A stretch of 7,712 bases of DNA from Candidatus Omnitrophota bacterium (GTDB lineage Bacteria; Omnitrophota; Gorgyraeia; Duberdicusellales; 4484-171). The notes under the pieces were generated by a model that had not been told where the DNA came from, searched no databases, and saw only the letters and a program-made list of their open reading frames with translations. Made by a program: the position numbers and the translations under genes. Below are positions 1 to 5,407 of the stretch, piece after piece (position 1 is the stretch's first letter; each line of letters starts with the position of its first letter). The stretch spans positions 1 to 7,712 of the forward strand of contig JAGLSH010000030.1 of the NCBI GenBank assembly GCA_023135855.1. Reading direction: 5' to 3'.

Positions 1-33
1 CAATATGAGTTACAATTCACCATAAGAGTTAGT

Positions 34-85
34 TTTTGAAATTATACTTGCCAGAATCTGTTGAAAATACTACAATAATAGCGAC
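34..85 (+). repeat. Left copy of 52-bp perfect direct repeat (tRNA-Gln promoter region)
   Basis: This stretch is identical to 1613-1664, at a constant offset of 1579. It contains a complete sigma-70 type promoter. After position 85 the similarity continues imperfectly into the tRNA acceptor stem (87-96 against 1666-1675, two mismatches). Position 33 is T where the right copy has A, so the exact match begins at 34. The first 33 bases of the window show no recognisable feature. Confidence 0.95.
48..76 (+). promoter_or_regulatory. Duplicated tRNA-Gln promoter (left copy)
   Basis: A TTGCCA -35 box (48-53), a 17-bp spacer and a TACAAT -10 box (71-76) are preserved exactly as in the right copy. 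Transcription from here would start near 83, run through the tRNA remnant and its hairpin, and could reach the nucleotidyltransferase operon about 215 nt downstream, because no T-rich terminator lies between. Function is inferred from sequence only. Confidence 0.65.
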
Positions 86-159
86 ATGTTCCGTGGGGCG
101 CCCTGCACCAGAGCAAAACTCGGTACAGGATTGAAATAATCGGCAACACGGCTGATTCT
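86..159 (+). pseudogene. Truncated, interrupted tRNA-Gln 5' half
   Basis: Positions 87-96 match the acceptor 5' strand and first bases of the tRNA at 1666-1675 with two substitutions. Positions 137-159 match 1678-1700, from the D-loop through the second anticodon base, with one substitution (C144 for T1685). Between these blocks 40 bases replace the 2 bases present in the intact gene. After 159 similarity stops abruptly, and no anticodon 3' stem, T-arm or acceptor 3' strand follows. It cannot fold as a tRNA. The break inside the anticodon loop is a known type of crossover position for tyrosine recombinases in tRNA genes, which fits but does not prove site-specific integration. Confidence 0.75.
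102..129 (+). other. Hairpin within the insertion that interrupts the tRNA remnant
   Basis: CCTGCACC (102-109) pairs with GGTACAGG (122-129) with one C-A mismatch, and GAG (111-113) pairs with CTC (119-121) around a CAAAA loop, leaving A110 bulged. It lies inside the 97-136 insertion at the D-arm. No T-run follows, so it is not an intrinsic terminator. It could be the scar of a small palindromic element or a structured part of the element's end; its role is unknown. Confidence 0.5.
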
Positions 160-196
160 AAGCCATGATAATATATTGTGCGAAAGGATTAATAAT

Positions 197-225
197 TTGA
201 CAAACCTGTATATATGTTGTATATT
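197..225 (+). promoter_or_regulatory. Promoter of the nucleotidyltransferase operon
   Basis: A perfect TTGACA -35 box (197-202), a 17-bp spacer and a TATATT -10 box (220-225) predict a transcription start near 232. That falls at the first unit of the 22-bp repeat array, so a protein bound there would block initiation or early elongation. It is the strongest consensus match in the window by eye. Confidence 0.75.
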
Positions 226-228
226 TAA

Positions 229-294
229 ATTGTATAAAGTAGTACAAACAATTGTATTAATCTGTACAATTCATTGTATACATAAACACAAATT
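229..294 (+). promoter_or_regulatory. Three tandem 22-bp dyad repeats, probable operator or 5'-UTR control element
   Basis: Three units begin at 229, 251 and 273, each with ATTGTA. Each contains an inverted pair, TTGTA then eight bases then TACAA: 230-234/243-247, 252-256/265-269 and 274-278/287-291 (the last half-site is CACAA). The spacing is exactly 22 bp, about two helical turns, so bound dimers would lie on one face of the DNA. The array spans the predicted start site and ends 5 bp before the ATG at 300, taking up almost the whole 5' UTR and leaving no Shine-Dalgarno sequence. Autoregulation by one of the two products is a likely reading, either on DNA or on the mRNA, where each unit could form a 5-bp hairpin. 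Confidence 0.75.
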
Positions 295-299
295 GTCTT

Positions 300-887
300 A
301 TGGAATATAGATTAAACAAAGAGGGGTTGTTAGCGAATATAAGTATGTGGAATAGTTTCTTAAAGAAAAAAGTCCATTTAATAGCGTGTGGGGGGACAGC
401 GTTAACTTTAATAGGAGCAAAGGATTCAACTAAAGATGTTGATTTTATTATTCCCATAGAGAAAGAATATGATTATTTGATTAATAATTTAAAAAACCTA
501 GGATATAGAAACATCAGTGGTGTAGGCTGGAGTAGAGGTGAAGAATATACTTTTGATTTATTCAAAGGCAATAAAGTGCATACAACGGAATTATTAGAAT
601 CGCCTCTTGAAAAAGGCAAGAATATACCACTCAAAGAATTTACTTATATATATGTCGGAATATTGAACTACTATGATATCATTGTAAGTAAATTATTTAG
701 GGGCACAGGAGTTGATTTTGAAGATTGTTTAAGTTTGGTCAAATTCAAGAGTGAAGATATTGATTTAGGAGTATTAAAAAAGCACTTTCTAGAAACTTCT
801 TCGTATGAAATTGCGCAAGAGAGAGTGAATAGAAATTTAGATTCATTCCTACGATTAGTCATGAAAGAAGGAATATATGGAAGATAA
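300..887 (+). CDS. Minimal nucleotidyltransferase (DUF6036/AbiEii-like), possible toxin-antitoxin or defence component
   Basis: This is a 195-residue cytosolic protein of the polymerase beta-type nucleotidyltransferase fold. The signature is visible: GG at residues 31-32 followed by TKDVDF with metal-binding acids D46 and D48, and a likely third acid D86 in FDLF. A C-terminal DIIVSKLFRG segment followed by DFED (139-142) resembles the helical region of AbiEii/DUF6036-type proteins. Family members include toxins that nucleotidylate tRNA and antitoxins that modify a partner; the sequence does not say which role applies here. The ATG at 300 has no Shine-Dalgarno sequence and abuts the 22-bp repeats. 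The stop overlaps the next gene, so the two are likely translationally coupled. The catalytic residues look intact. The fold assignment is firm; substrate and role are inference. Confidence 0.8.
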   Translation: MEYRLNKEGLLANISMWNSFLKKKVHLIACGGTALTLIGAKDSTKDVDFIIPIEKEYDYLINNLKNLGYRNISGVGWSRGEEYTFDLFKGNKVHTTELLESPLEKGKNIPLKEFTYIYVGILNYYDIIVSKLFRGTGVDFEDCLSLVKFKSEDIDLGVLKKHFLETSSYEIAQERVNRNLDSFLRLVMKEGIYGR

Positions 888-1560
888 AGAATTATTAAAG
901 CAATTAGCTAGTTTAGGGCTACCTTTATTTCAGACAGAGGAGTATCTTGATGTAAACAAAGCGCTCTCTGATACAGTAAAAAGTAAAAATGTTCGTTTGT
1001 GGGAAAGCTTCCCTCTTTTATTAGTTAATGCTAGCAAGAGAAATGAATTTAGTTACAGGGAAGTTGCTAGAATGCTAGAAAATAATTTCTATGGTCAATT
1101 GTTTAAGGATCTCGTTTTTGTATCACTTGCTTTTTATAAATATTTACATTTAAAATTTGGGTGGGCGAGTAATCTTTTTAGCCAATCGGTATTTTCGAAT
1201 TCAGATAAGGAAACATTTAACTCTTTCCTCGAATGTTTTGAAAAAAATCAAGACGTTGTAGTGTTTGAACGAAGACTAAATTTAGAAAGAATGAAAAATG
1301 TTTTTAATAATTATTTTGAAAAAGATGATGTAAGTGTTAACGATTTAAGAGTTCGGAGAGATAATTTATCTTTGGAATATGCGATGTCGCAACTTTTTAC
1401 ATCTAAGCAAAAAGAACTTTTTTTAAAGAAATTTAGAGGCGAGAAAATGAACAAAACAGAAAGAGAGTACTTTTCTCGGGTAGTTAAGAAGAAGGTTCTT
1501 GCTTTAGCAAATTCTGAGTTACATCATTTAGCTAATGCAACGGTAAGGGATAGCAAATAA
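877..1560 (+). CDS. Unrecognised partner protein with possible HTH-like C-terminal domain
   Basis: This 227-residue protein starts within the previous gene (11-bp overlap), with AAGAAGGA about 6-7 nt upstream of the ATG, so it is almost certainly co-expressed with the nucleotidyltransferase. I do not recognise the family from the N-terminal 170 residues, which look soluble, helical and rich in aromatic residues, with no signal peptide or membrane helix. Residues 173-212 carry a basic helical segment (KQKELFLKKF, then NKTEREYFSRVVKKK) reminiscent of helix-turn-helix or sigma region 4-type DNA-binding ends. No HEPN motif (R, four to six residues, then H) was found, so it is not an obvious partner of the classical MNT-HEPN type. 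A regulator or antitoxin that binds the upstream 22-bp repeats is a plausible inference. The 35-bp palindrome follows 24 bp after the stop. Confidence 0.7.
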   Translation: MEDKELLKQLASLGLPLFQTEEYLDVNKALSDTVKSKNVRLWESFPLLLVNASKRNEFSYREVARMLENNFYGQLFKDLVFVSLAFYKYLHLKFGWASNLFSQSVFSNSDKETFNSFLECFEKNQDVVVFERRLNLERMKNVFNNYFEKDDVSVNDLRVRRDNLSLEYAMSQLFTSKQKELFLKKFRGEKMNKTEREYFSRVVKKKVLALANSELHHLANATVRDSK

Positions 1561-1583
1561 AGATATAATATTCAATACTATAG

Positions 1584-1618
1584 TCAAAATGGTTGAGATC
1601 TGATCTCAACCATTTTGA
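1584..1618. terminator. 35-bp near-perfect palindrome, probable terminator of the two-gene operon
   Basis: Arms of 17 bp (1584-1600 and 1602-1618) are exactly complementary around a single central T. In RNA it would fold as a long hairpin whose 3' arm ends in TTTT, with only weak T-richness beyond. Its right arm overlaps the first 6 bp of the right direct repeat, so it straddles the island-chromosome junction. It may stop read-through into tRNA-Gln. A protein-binding palindrome or recombination site is an alternative, because the centre is too tight for an ordinary loop. Confidence 0.6.
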
Positions 1619-1664
1619 AATTATACTTGCCAGAATCTGTTGAAAATACTACAATAATAGCGAC
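1613..1664 (+). repeat. Right copy of 52-bp perfect direct repeat
   Basis: Identical to 34-85 and ending 1 bp before the intact tRNA-Gln. It carries the promoter that serves the tRNA. Confidence 0.95.
1627..1655 (+). promoter_or_regulatory. tRNA-Gln promoter
   Basis: TTGCCA (1627-1632), a 17-bp spacer and TACAAT (1650-1655) each match the sigma-70 consensus at five of six positions. The predicted start, near 1662, gives a leader of only a few bases before the mature tRNA end at 1666. As no terminator follows the tRNA, this promoter may also serve the methionine synthase genes. Confidence 0.8.
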
Positions 1665-1665
1665 C

Positions 1666-1740
1666 TGCCCCGTGGTGTAATCGGTAACACGGCTGATTCT
1701 GGATCAGTTGTTTCTGGTTCGAGTCCAGACGGGGCAACCA
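1666..1740 (+). tRNA. tRNA-Gln (anticodon CTG)
   Basis: All parts of the cloverleaf are present. The acceptor TGCCCCG (1666-1672) pairs with CGGGGCA (1730-1736), the D-stem is GTG/CAC, the anticodon stem GCTGA (1692-1696) pairs with TCAGT (1704-1708), and the loop contains anticodon CTG (1699-1701). The T-stem TCTGG pairs with CCAGA around TTCGAGT. Discriminator A1737 is followed by an encoded CCA. The weak U1-A72 pair is typical of glutamine tRNAs. It decodes CAG. It is the chromosomal target whose 5' half is duplicated at the left edge of the island, yet the gene itself appears fully functional. Confidence 0.96.
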
Positions 1741-1779
1741 GTACCTAGTTTTTAGGAGAGAATAATAATTTTAAAGAGA

Positions 1780-2415
1780 ATGAAAATAGAATATTTTAAT
1801 CCAATAACTATTTCAACGCCAAAAGACAGAATATATAGCCGTCTTGGCTATGCTAAAGGTGTAACTAAGCTTAGTGATAAGCAAAGGGAGGAAGTTGAAG
1901 ACTACATTGAAGGAGCCTTGGAAATTATTGAATTAAAAGGTGTGGGAGTGATACTTCCTATAAAAGAAGTAGTTGATTCTAAAATTATACTTACTGAAGA
2001 TATTAGCTTTGGAAGTGAAGCTTTGGCAGAATTTTTGGCTAATTCCCAAGAGGTGCTTTTGATGGCAGCTACTTCTGGTGCAAAAATAGCTAAAGTAGTA
2101 TCAGAAGACTCTGCTGGTAAAGACATAACTGCAGCTGTAGTTTTTGATGCTGTAGCTAGTGAGATGACTGATAGCGCGCTTAGCTGGATTATTAATTATT
2201 TTAACCGGCAGCTTTCTAGAGAAAATAAACAACTAACTTCAAGACGTTTTTCTGCTGGTTATGGGGATTTTTCACTAGAAAATCAAAAGATTATTTATGA
2301 TTTTCTAAAATTAGAACAATTGGGAATTAGCTTGAGTGATAATTATATGCTTATTCCTGAGAAGTCAGTTACAGCAATTTCTGGAATTGGGTTTAAACAG
2401 GAAGATAAGGAATAA
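1780..2415 (+). CDS. Stand-alone methionine synthase reactivation (AdoMet-binding) domain protein
   Basis: This 211-residue protein corresponds to the C-terminal activation domain of cobalamin-dependent methionine synthase. That domain binds AdoMet and, with a reductant, re-methylates cobalamin that has oxidised to the inactive cob(II)alamin state. The hallmark is RRFSAGYGDF at residues 155-164, matching the conserved Arg-x3-Gly-Tyr AdoMet motif, followed by a C-terminal PEKSVTAISGI stretch like the family's closing strand. It ends 6 bp before the MetH catalytic gene, which lacks this domain, so the two proteins together make one enzyme. The ATG at 1780 has only a weak, close GA-rich stretch upstream. 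A better Shine-Dalgarno (AGGAGAG, 1754-1760) would suit an ATT codon at 1768, so the start is slightly uncertain. Confidence 0.88.
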   Translation: MKIEYFNPITISTPKDRIYSRLGYAKGVTKLSDKQREEVEDYIEGALEIIELKGVGVILPIKEVVDSKIILTEDISFGSEALAEFLANSQEVLLMAATSGAKIAKVVSEDSAGKDITAAVVFDAVASEMTDSALSWIINYFNRQLSRENKQLTSRRFSAGYGDFSLENQKIIYDFLKLEQLGISLSDNYMLIPEKSVTAISGIGFKQEDKE

Positions 2416-2421
2416 AAATAA

Positions 2422-4809
2422 ATGAAAAAAGGAAAAAATCTTTTAAGAAAAAAAATTTTAATTCTTGATGGAGCCACTGGGACACAGTTGCAAAGAAGAG
2501 GTATGCCTAATGGAGTATCTCCTGAGATTTGGTCTCTTGAAAATCCTAAAGTTATCTCAGCAGTTCATGCTGACTATGAAAAAGCTGGAGCAGACATAAT
2601 TTATACTTCTACCTTTGGTGCTAATAGGATTAAGCTTGCTTCCTATGGTAATTATAATGTTGGTAAAGTTAATAAAAAGCTAGCCCTTATTGCTAAGGAA
2701 GCTGTGGGAAGTAAAACCTTAGTAGCTGGTGATATTGGCCCTACAGGTAAATTCATAGAACCTTTTGGATCACTTAAATTTGAAGAAGCAGTTGATGTTT
2801 TCAAAGAGCAGGTAAAAGGTTTACTTTTAGCAGATGTAGATCTTTTTGTTATTGAAACTATGATGGATATACAAGAAGCCAGAGCTGCTCTTATCGCAGT
2901 AAGAGAACTTACTAATAAATTTACTATGGCAACAATGACCTATGAATCAGACGGGCGTACGCTTAATGGGACTGACCCTCTAACAGCCTTAAATATTTTA
3001 CAAAGCTTAGGTGCTGATGCTATTGGCTGCAATTGTTCGGCTGGCCCTAGGCAAATGGTTAAGTTTATTAAAGCAATGAAACCTTATGCTAAAGTTCCTC
3101 TAATAGCAAAACCTAATGCTGGTATGCCAAAATTAGTGAAAGGTAAAACTTTTTTTGATATGAGTCCTGAGGAGTTTGCTCATTTTTCGAGGAGTTTAGT
3201 TTCAGCCGGAGTAAGCTTGCTAGGAGGATGTTGTGGCACTACGCCGGAACATATAAAAAAGGTAAAAAGAAAAGTTTCTAGTTTAAAGCCAGTGGGATTA
3301 TCAAAGAAGACTTATAGTGTGCTAAGTTCTGCCAGGAGCAGTGTTATTCTTAAAGGTAGAAAATATTTTACTGTTATTGGTGAAGAAATTAATCCTACCG
3401 GCAAGAAAGCTTTGCAGAAAGAATTACACCAAGGCAAAACTTCTCTGATTCGTCACTTAGCCAAGGAGCAGAAGAAAACCGGGTCATTACTTCTAGATGT
3501 CAATGTTGGAGTTGCCGGCATAGATGAAGTCAAAACTCTTAAAAATGTTATTAAGACGTTATCAGTTGATTCTAGCCTACCTTTAGTTATTGATTCTTCA
3601 AGAGTTGAGGCAGTAGAAGCTGCTTTACGAATTTATCCGGGGAGAGCTTTAATTAATTCTATAAGTGGAGAAAAAGATAAGTTCAAAAAATTATTTTCAT
3701 TGGCTGCTAAATATGGAGCAATGTTTGTTCTTCTCCCCTTAAAGGGTAGGAGTTTACCTCATACTTTTGGTGAAAGAAAGAAAATTATTTTAGATCTTCT
3801 TAAAGAAGCAAAAAAATATGGATTCTCTAAAGATGATATTATTATTGATGCAATGGCGATGGCCGTATCTTCACAGCCTAAAGCAGCAATAGAGACTTTA
3901 AAAACTATATCTTGGATTTCTAAAAGCATTAAGTGTAATAGCGTTGTCGGGCTTTCTAATATTTCTTTTGGCTTACCTAAAAGGACATTGATTAATACGA
4001 CCTTTTTAACTTTAGCTAAAGGAGCTGGCTTGAGTTTAGCTATTGCTCATTCATCAAAATTAAAGGCTAAATATTCAAAATTGGCTGAAAACTTACTACT
4101 GGGCAAAGATAAAGATGCTAAAGCTTTTCTAGCTTATTTTAGTAGGGCGCAAAAAGAGAAAAAAGAAGTTGGCGTTTTGCTTTCAATAGAAGATAAAGTT
4201 TCACAAGCTATTATTGGAGGTAACAGAGAAGATATAAAAGGGTTTATAAAAGAAGCTATATCTTCTGGACGCGAGGCTAATGTTTTTGTGCATAAGGTAA
4301 TGATTCCCGCTATTGAGAAGGTAGGAGAATTATTCGATAAAAAAGAATACTTTTTACCTCAACTTATTGCCAGCGCTGAGGCTATGAAGATGGCTTTTAA
4401 AGAACTTCAACCGTATCTTGAGAATGATGATTTTAAAAAAGGTAAGAAAACAGTTGTCCTTTTAGCTACAGTAAAGGGTGATATTCATGATATTGGTAAG
4501 AATATTGTAGCTCTTATGTTAAAGAATCATGGGTTTGATGTTGTTGATTTAGGTAAAGATGTTTCATCAGAAAAAATAATTAGGGAAATTAAACGTCATA
4601 AAACTTCAATAATAGGACTTTCTTCTTTGATGACTAATACAATGGTCAACATTAAGGAAGTTATTGACAAGGCAAAGAAAGAAGGGTTAAATTGTAGGTT
4701 TATGGTTGGTGGTGCTGTAGTGACTAGAAGTTTTGCTAGATTTCTAGGCGCTGAGTATGCTAGCGATAGCGTTGAAGCTGTTCGGGTAGTTAAGAAAATA
4801 GTTAAGTAA
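2422..4809 (+). CDS. metH: Cobalamin-dependent methionine synthase catalytic protein without activation domain
   Basis: This cytosolic enzyme transfers the methyl group of 5-methyltetrahydrofolate through cobalamin to homocysteine, making methionine. It has 795 residues against roughly 1200 for the full four-module enzyme. Modules in order: a homocysteine/zinc barrel (about 10-290; LDGATGTQLQ near the N-terminus, zinc ligands C205, C270 and C271 in GCNC and GGCCGTTP), a pterin/methyl-folate barrel (about 312-580; VIGEEINPTGKK and DVNVGVAGIDE), a B12 cap (about 590-670), and a B12-binding Rossmann domain (about 675-795) with DIHDIG holding the cobalt-ligating H689. The activation module is absent and is encoded separately just upstream. 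AAGGA at 2407-2411 is a suitable ribosome binding site. No B12 or SAM riboswitch was recognised upstream. Confidence 0.94.
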   Translation: MKKGKNLLRKKILILDGATGTQLQRRGMPNGVSPEIWSLENPKVISAVHADYEKAGADIIYTSTFGANRIKLASYGNYNVGKVNKKLALIAKEAVGSKTLVAGDIGPTGKFIEPFGSLKFEEAVDVFKEQVKGLLLADVDLFVIETMMDIQEARAALIAVRELTNKFTMATMTYESDGRTLNGTDPLTALNILQSLGADAIGCNCSAGPRQMVKFIKAMKPYAKVPLIAKPNAGMPKLVKGKTFFDMSPEEFAHFSRSLVSAGVSLLGGCCGTTPEHIKKVKRKVSSLKPVGLSKKTYSVLSSARSSVILKGRKYFTVIGEEINPTGKKALQKELHQGKTSLIRHLAKEQKKTGSLLLDVNVGVAGIDEVKTLKNVIKTLSVDSSLPLVIDSSRVEAVEAALRIYPGRALINSISGEKDKFKKLFSLAAKYGAMFVLLPLKGRSLPHTFGERKKIILDLLKEAKKYGFSKDDIIIDAMAMAVSSQPKAAIETLKTISWISKSIKCNSVVGLSNISFGLPKRTLINTTFLTLAKGAGLSLAIAHSSKLKAKYSKLAENLLLGKDKDAKAFLAYFSRAQKEKKEVGVLLSIEDKVSQAIIGGNREDIKGFIKEAISSGREANVFVHKVMIPAIEKVGELFDKKEYFLPQLIASAEAMKMAFKELQPYLENDDFKKGKKTVVLLATVKGDIHDIGKNIVALMLKNHGFDVVDLGKDVSSEKIIREIKRHKTSIIGLSSLMTNTMVNIKEVIDKAKKEGLNCRFMVGGAVVTRSFARFLGAEYASDSVEAVRVVKKIVK

Positions 4810-4812
4810 AAT

Positions 4813-4978
4813 ATCCTGATTCGCAGAAGATGTTGAAAAATTGTGTTCCATAATTTTTCAACGCTCATCGGGATCCCCTAGAAATTTCGGAGAAATTTCA
4901 GGGACTTAGTCCCGGGAAATCTTTGATTTCCTCGGGGCAATTCGACTAAACATTTTTTTCTGCGAAAAAATGTAAGTC
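4813..4978. other. Dense cluster of consecutive hairpins between metH and the NifU-like gene
   Basis: Most of this 166-base stretch can pair locally. Hairpin A has outer arms at 4813-4820 and 4867-4874 (one T-G pair) and an inner stem at 4832-4842 and 4852-4862. Hairpin B pairs 4876-4888 with 4892-4903 around a GGA loop and contains GAAATTTC, itself a palindrome, twice. Hairpin C is GGGAC-TTA-GTCCC (4901-4913) and competes at its ends with B and D. Hairpin D pairs 4911-4921 with 4925-4936 around TTT with one bulged T. Hairpin E pairs 4950-4958 with 4965-4973, with GACT/AGTC outside at 4944-4947 and 4975-4978. It could be a palindromic repeat element, a structured leader for the next gene, or a combined terminator region. 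I do not recognise it as a known riboswitch. Confidence 0.7.
4832..4862. terminator. Possible terminator hairpin after metH
   Basis: Eleven-bp perfect arms, GTTGAAAAATT and AATTTTTCAAC, enclose a 9-nt loop 22 bp after the metH stop. No T-tract follows the stem on the + strand, so intrinsic termination is doubtful; this inner stem belongs to the larger hairpin cluster. Confidence 0.35.
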
Positions 4979-4995
4979 TCATTGAGGAGGTAAAG

Positions 4996-5220
4996 ATGAG
5001 AGAAAAAATCGAAAAAGCATTAGAGGAAATAAGACCAGCTTTGCAAGCTGATGGTGGCAATGTAGAACTAGTTGATGTTACCGAAGATGGAATAGTCAGG
5101 GTACGATTAACTGGTGCTTGCGGGTGTTGTCCAATGAGCACTCATACTCTTAAAATTGGTATAGAGCAAAGATTGAAAGAAGCAGTTCCAGAAGTAAAAT
5201 CAGTTGAACAAGTTAAATAA
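4996..5220 (+). CDS. NifU C-terminal-domain Fe-S scaffold/carrier protein
   Basis: This 74-residue cytosolic protein covers only the Nfu domain, which binds an Fe-S cluster between subunits and passes it to target enzymes. Diagnostic features are an N-terminal helix ending in IRPALQADGGNVEL (residues 12-25) and the cluster-ligand motif ACGCCPMSTHTL (41-52), where C42 and C45 form the CxxC pair; an extra C44 lies between them. A very strong Shine-Dalgarno, AGGAGG (4985-4990), lies 5 nt before the ATG and 6 nt after the last hairpin of the upstream cluster, so RNA folding there could affect translation. Small stand-alone proteins of this type are common in bacteria. The family is certain; the client proteins are unknown. 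Confidence 0.93.
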   Translation: MREKIEKALEEIRPALQADGGNVELVDVTEDGIVRVRLTGACGCCPMSTHTLKIGIEQRLKEAVPEVKSVEQVK

Positions 5221-5241
5221 TTCAAAGTCTAAATTTTTAAA

Positions 5242-5269
5242 TTGTATATTCTTGAAAATTTTATATAAT
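5242..5269 (+). promoter_or_regulatory. Probable promoter of the RRM protein gene
   Basis: A perfect TATAAT -10 box (5264-5269) lies 16 bp after a weak TTGTAT -35 candidate (5242-5247). Transcription would begin near 5276, giving a leader of about 155 nt before the coding start at 5431. Confidence 0.55.
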
Positions 5270-5300
5270 AGAATTAGACAATAGAAGGAGATGAGTATAC

Positions 5301-5333
5301 ATGGTGTTGTGCTTATTTTCTTCAGGCCAGTAA
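5301..5333 (+). CDS. Possible 10-codon leader peptide upstream of the RRM gene
   Basis: ATG at 5301 opens a reading frame for MVLCLFSSGQ and stops at TAA 5331-5333. AAGGAG (5285-5290) lies 10 nt upstream, and the predicted transcript start is about 25 nt upstream. A translated leader peptide is possible. The composition shows no run of one amino acid of the kind used in attenuation, and no clear terminator follows before 5431, so function is speculative. Confidence 0.3.
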   Translation: MVLCLFSSGQ

Positions 5334-5350
5334 TCATTTAAAGAGGGGGG

Positions 5351-5407
5351 ATGAATAGAGATATAGAAATTAAGGGTTTAAGGGTTTATATTGGAAGAAA
5401 ATTGTAA
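5351..5407 (+). CDS. Possible 18-residue small ORF in the RRM leader
   Basis: ATG at 5351 encodes MNRDIEIKGLRVYIGRKL and stops at 5405-5407, 23 nt before the RRM start codon. A purine-rich AAGAGGGGGG directly precedes the ATG and could act as a ribosome binding site, though the spacing is tight. No homologue is recognised. It may equally be untranslated leader. Confidence 0.25.
   Translation: MNRDIEIKGLRVYIGRKL

Larger units (their letters stand above)
34..1664. mobile_element. Candidate genomic island at tRNA-Gln, bounded by 52-bp direct repeats
   Basis: A two-gene operon with its own promoter, repeat array and terminator-like palindrome sits between two identical 52-bp copies of the tRNA-Gln promoter region. 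The left copy continues into a damaged 5' half of tRNA-Gln; the right copy continues into the intact gene. Recombination between the repeats would delete 1579 bp and leave one intact promoter plus tRNA. This is the arrangement expected of an element inserted at a tRNA gene, although such insertions usually duplicate the 3' half of the tRNA, not the promoter and 5' half. No integrase, transposase or terminal inverted repeat is visible, so it may be a remnant, a passenger mobilised in trans, or the product of a tandem tRNA duplication that later gained genes. Confidence 0.5.

Noticed and set aside
137..164. Reading the left remnant as a functional tRNA with anticodon CTA (amber suppressor).
   Set aside because: The bases after the anticodon cannot pair with the GCTGA stem, and there is no T-arm or acceptor 3' strand.
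229..294. CRISPR array or plasmid iterons.
   Set aside because: The 22-bp units are directly adjacent with no spacers, and no cas or replication initiator gene is present; an operator or 5'-UTR element fits better.
877..1560. HEPN-type toxin partner of an MNT antitoxin.
   Set aside because: No R-x4-6-H motif could be found in the protein, so the assignment was not made.
1741..1779. Cobalamin or SAM riboswitch controlling the methionine synthase genes.
   Set aside because: Only 39 bases are available and no riboswitch core is recognisable; only a 4-bp hairpin is seen.
4596..5141. Minus-strand reading frames at 4596-4868 and 4878-5141.
   Set aside because: They lie opposite metH, the hairpin cluster and the NifU-like gene, have no family features, and mirror the composition of the + strand genes. 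The same applies to minus-strand frames at 257-457, 671-862, 1902-2126 and 6343-6564.
5251..5269. TTGAAA at 5252-5257 as the -35 box of the RRM promoter.
   Set aside because: It is only 6 bp from the TATAAT box, too close for a sigma-70 promoter.
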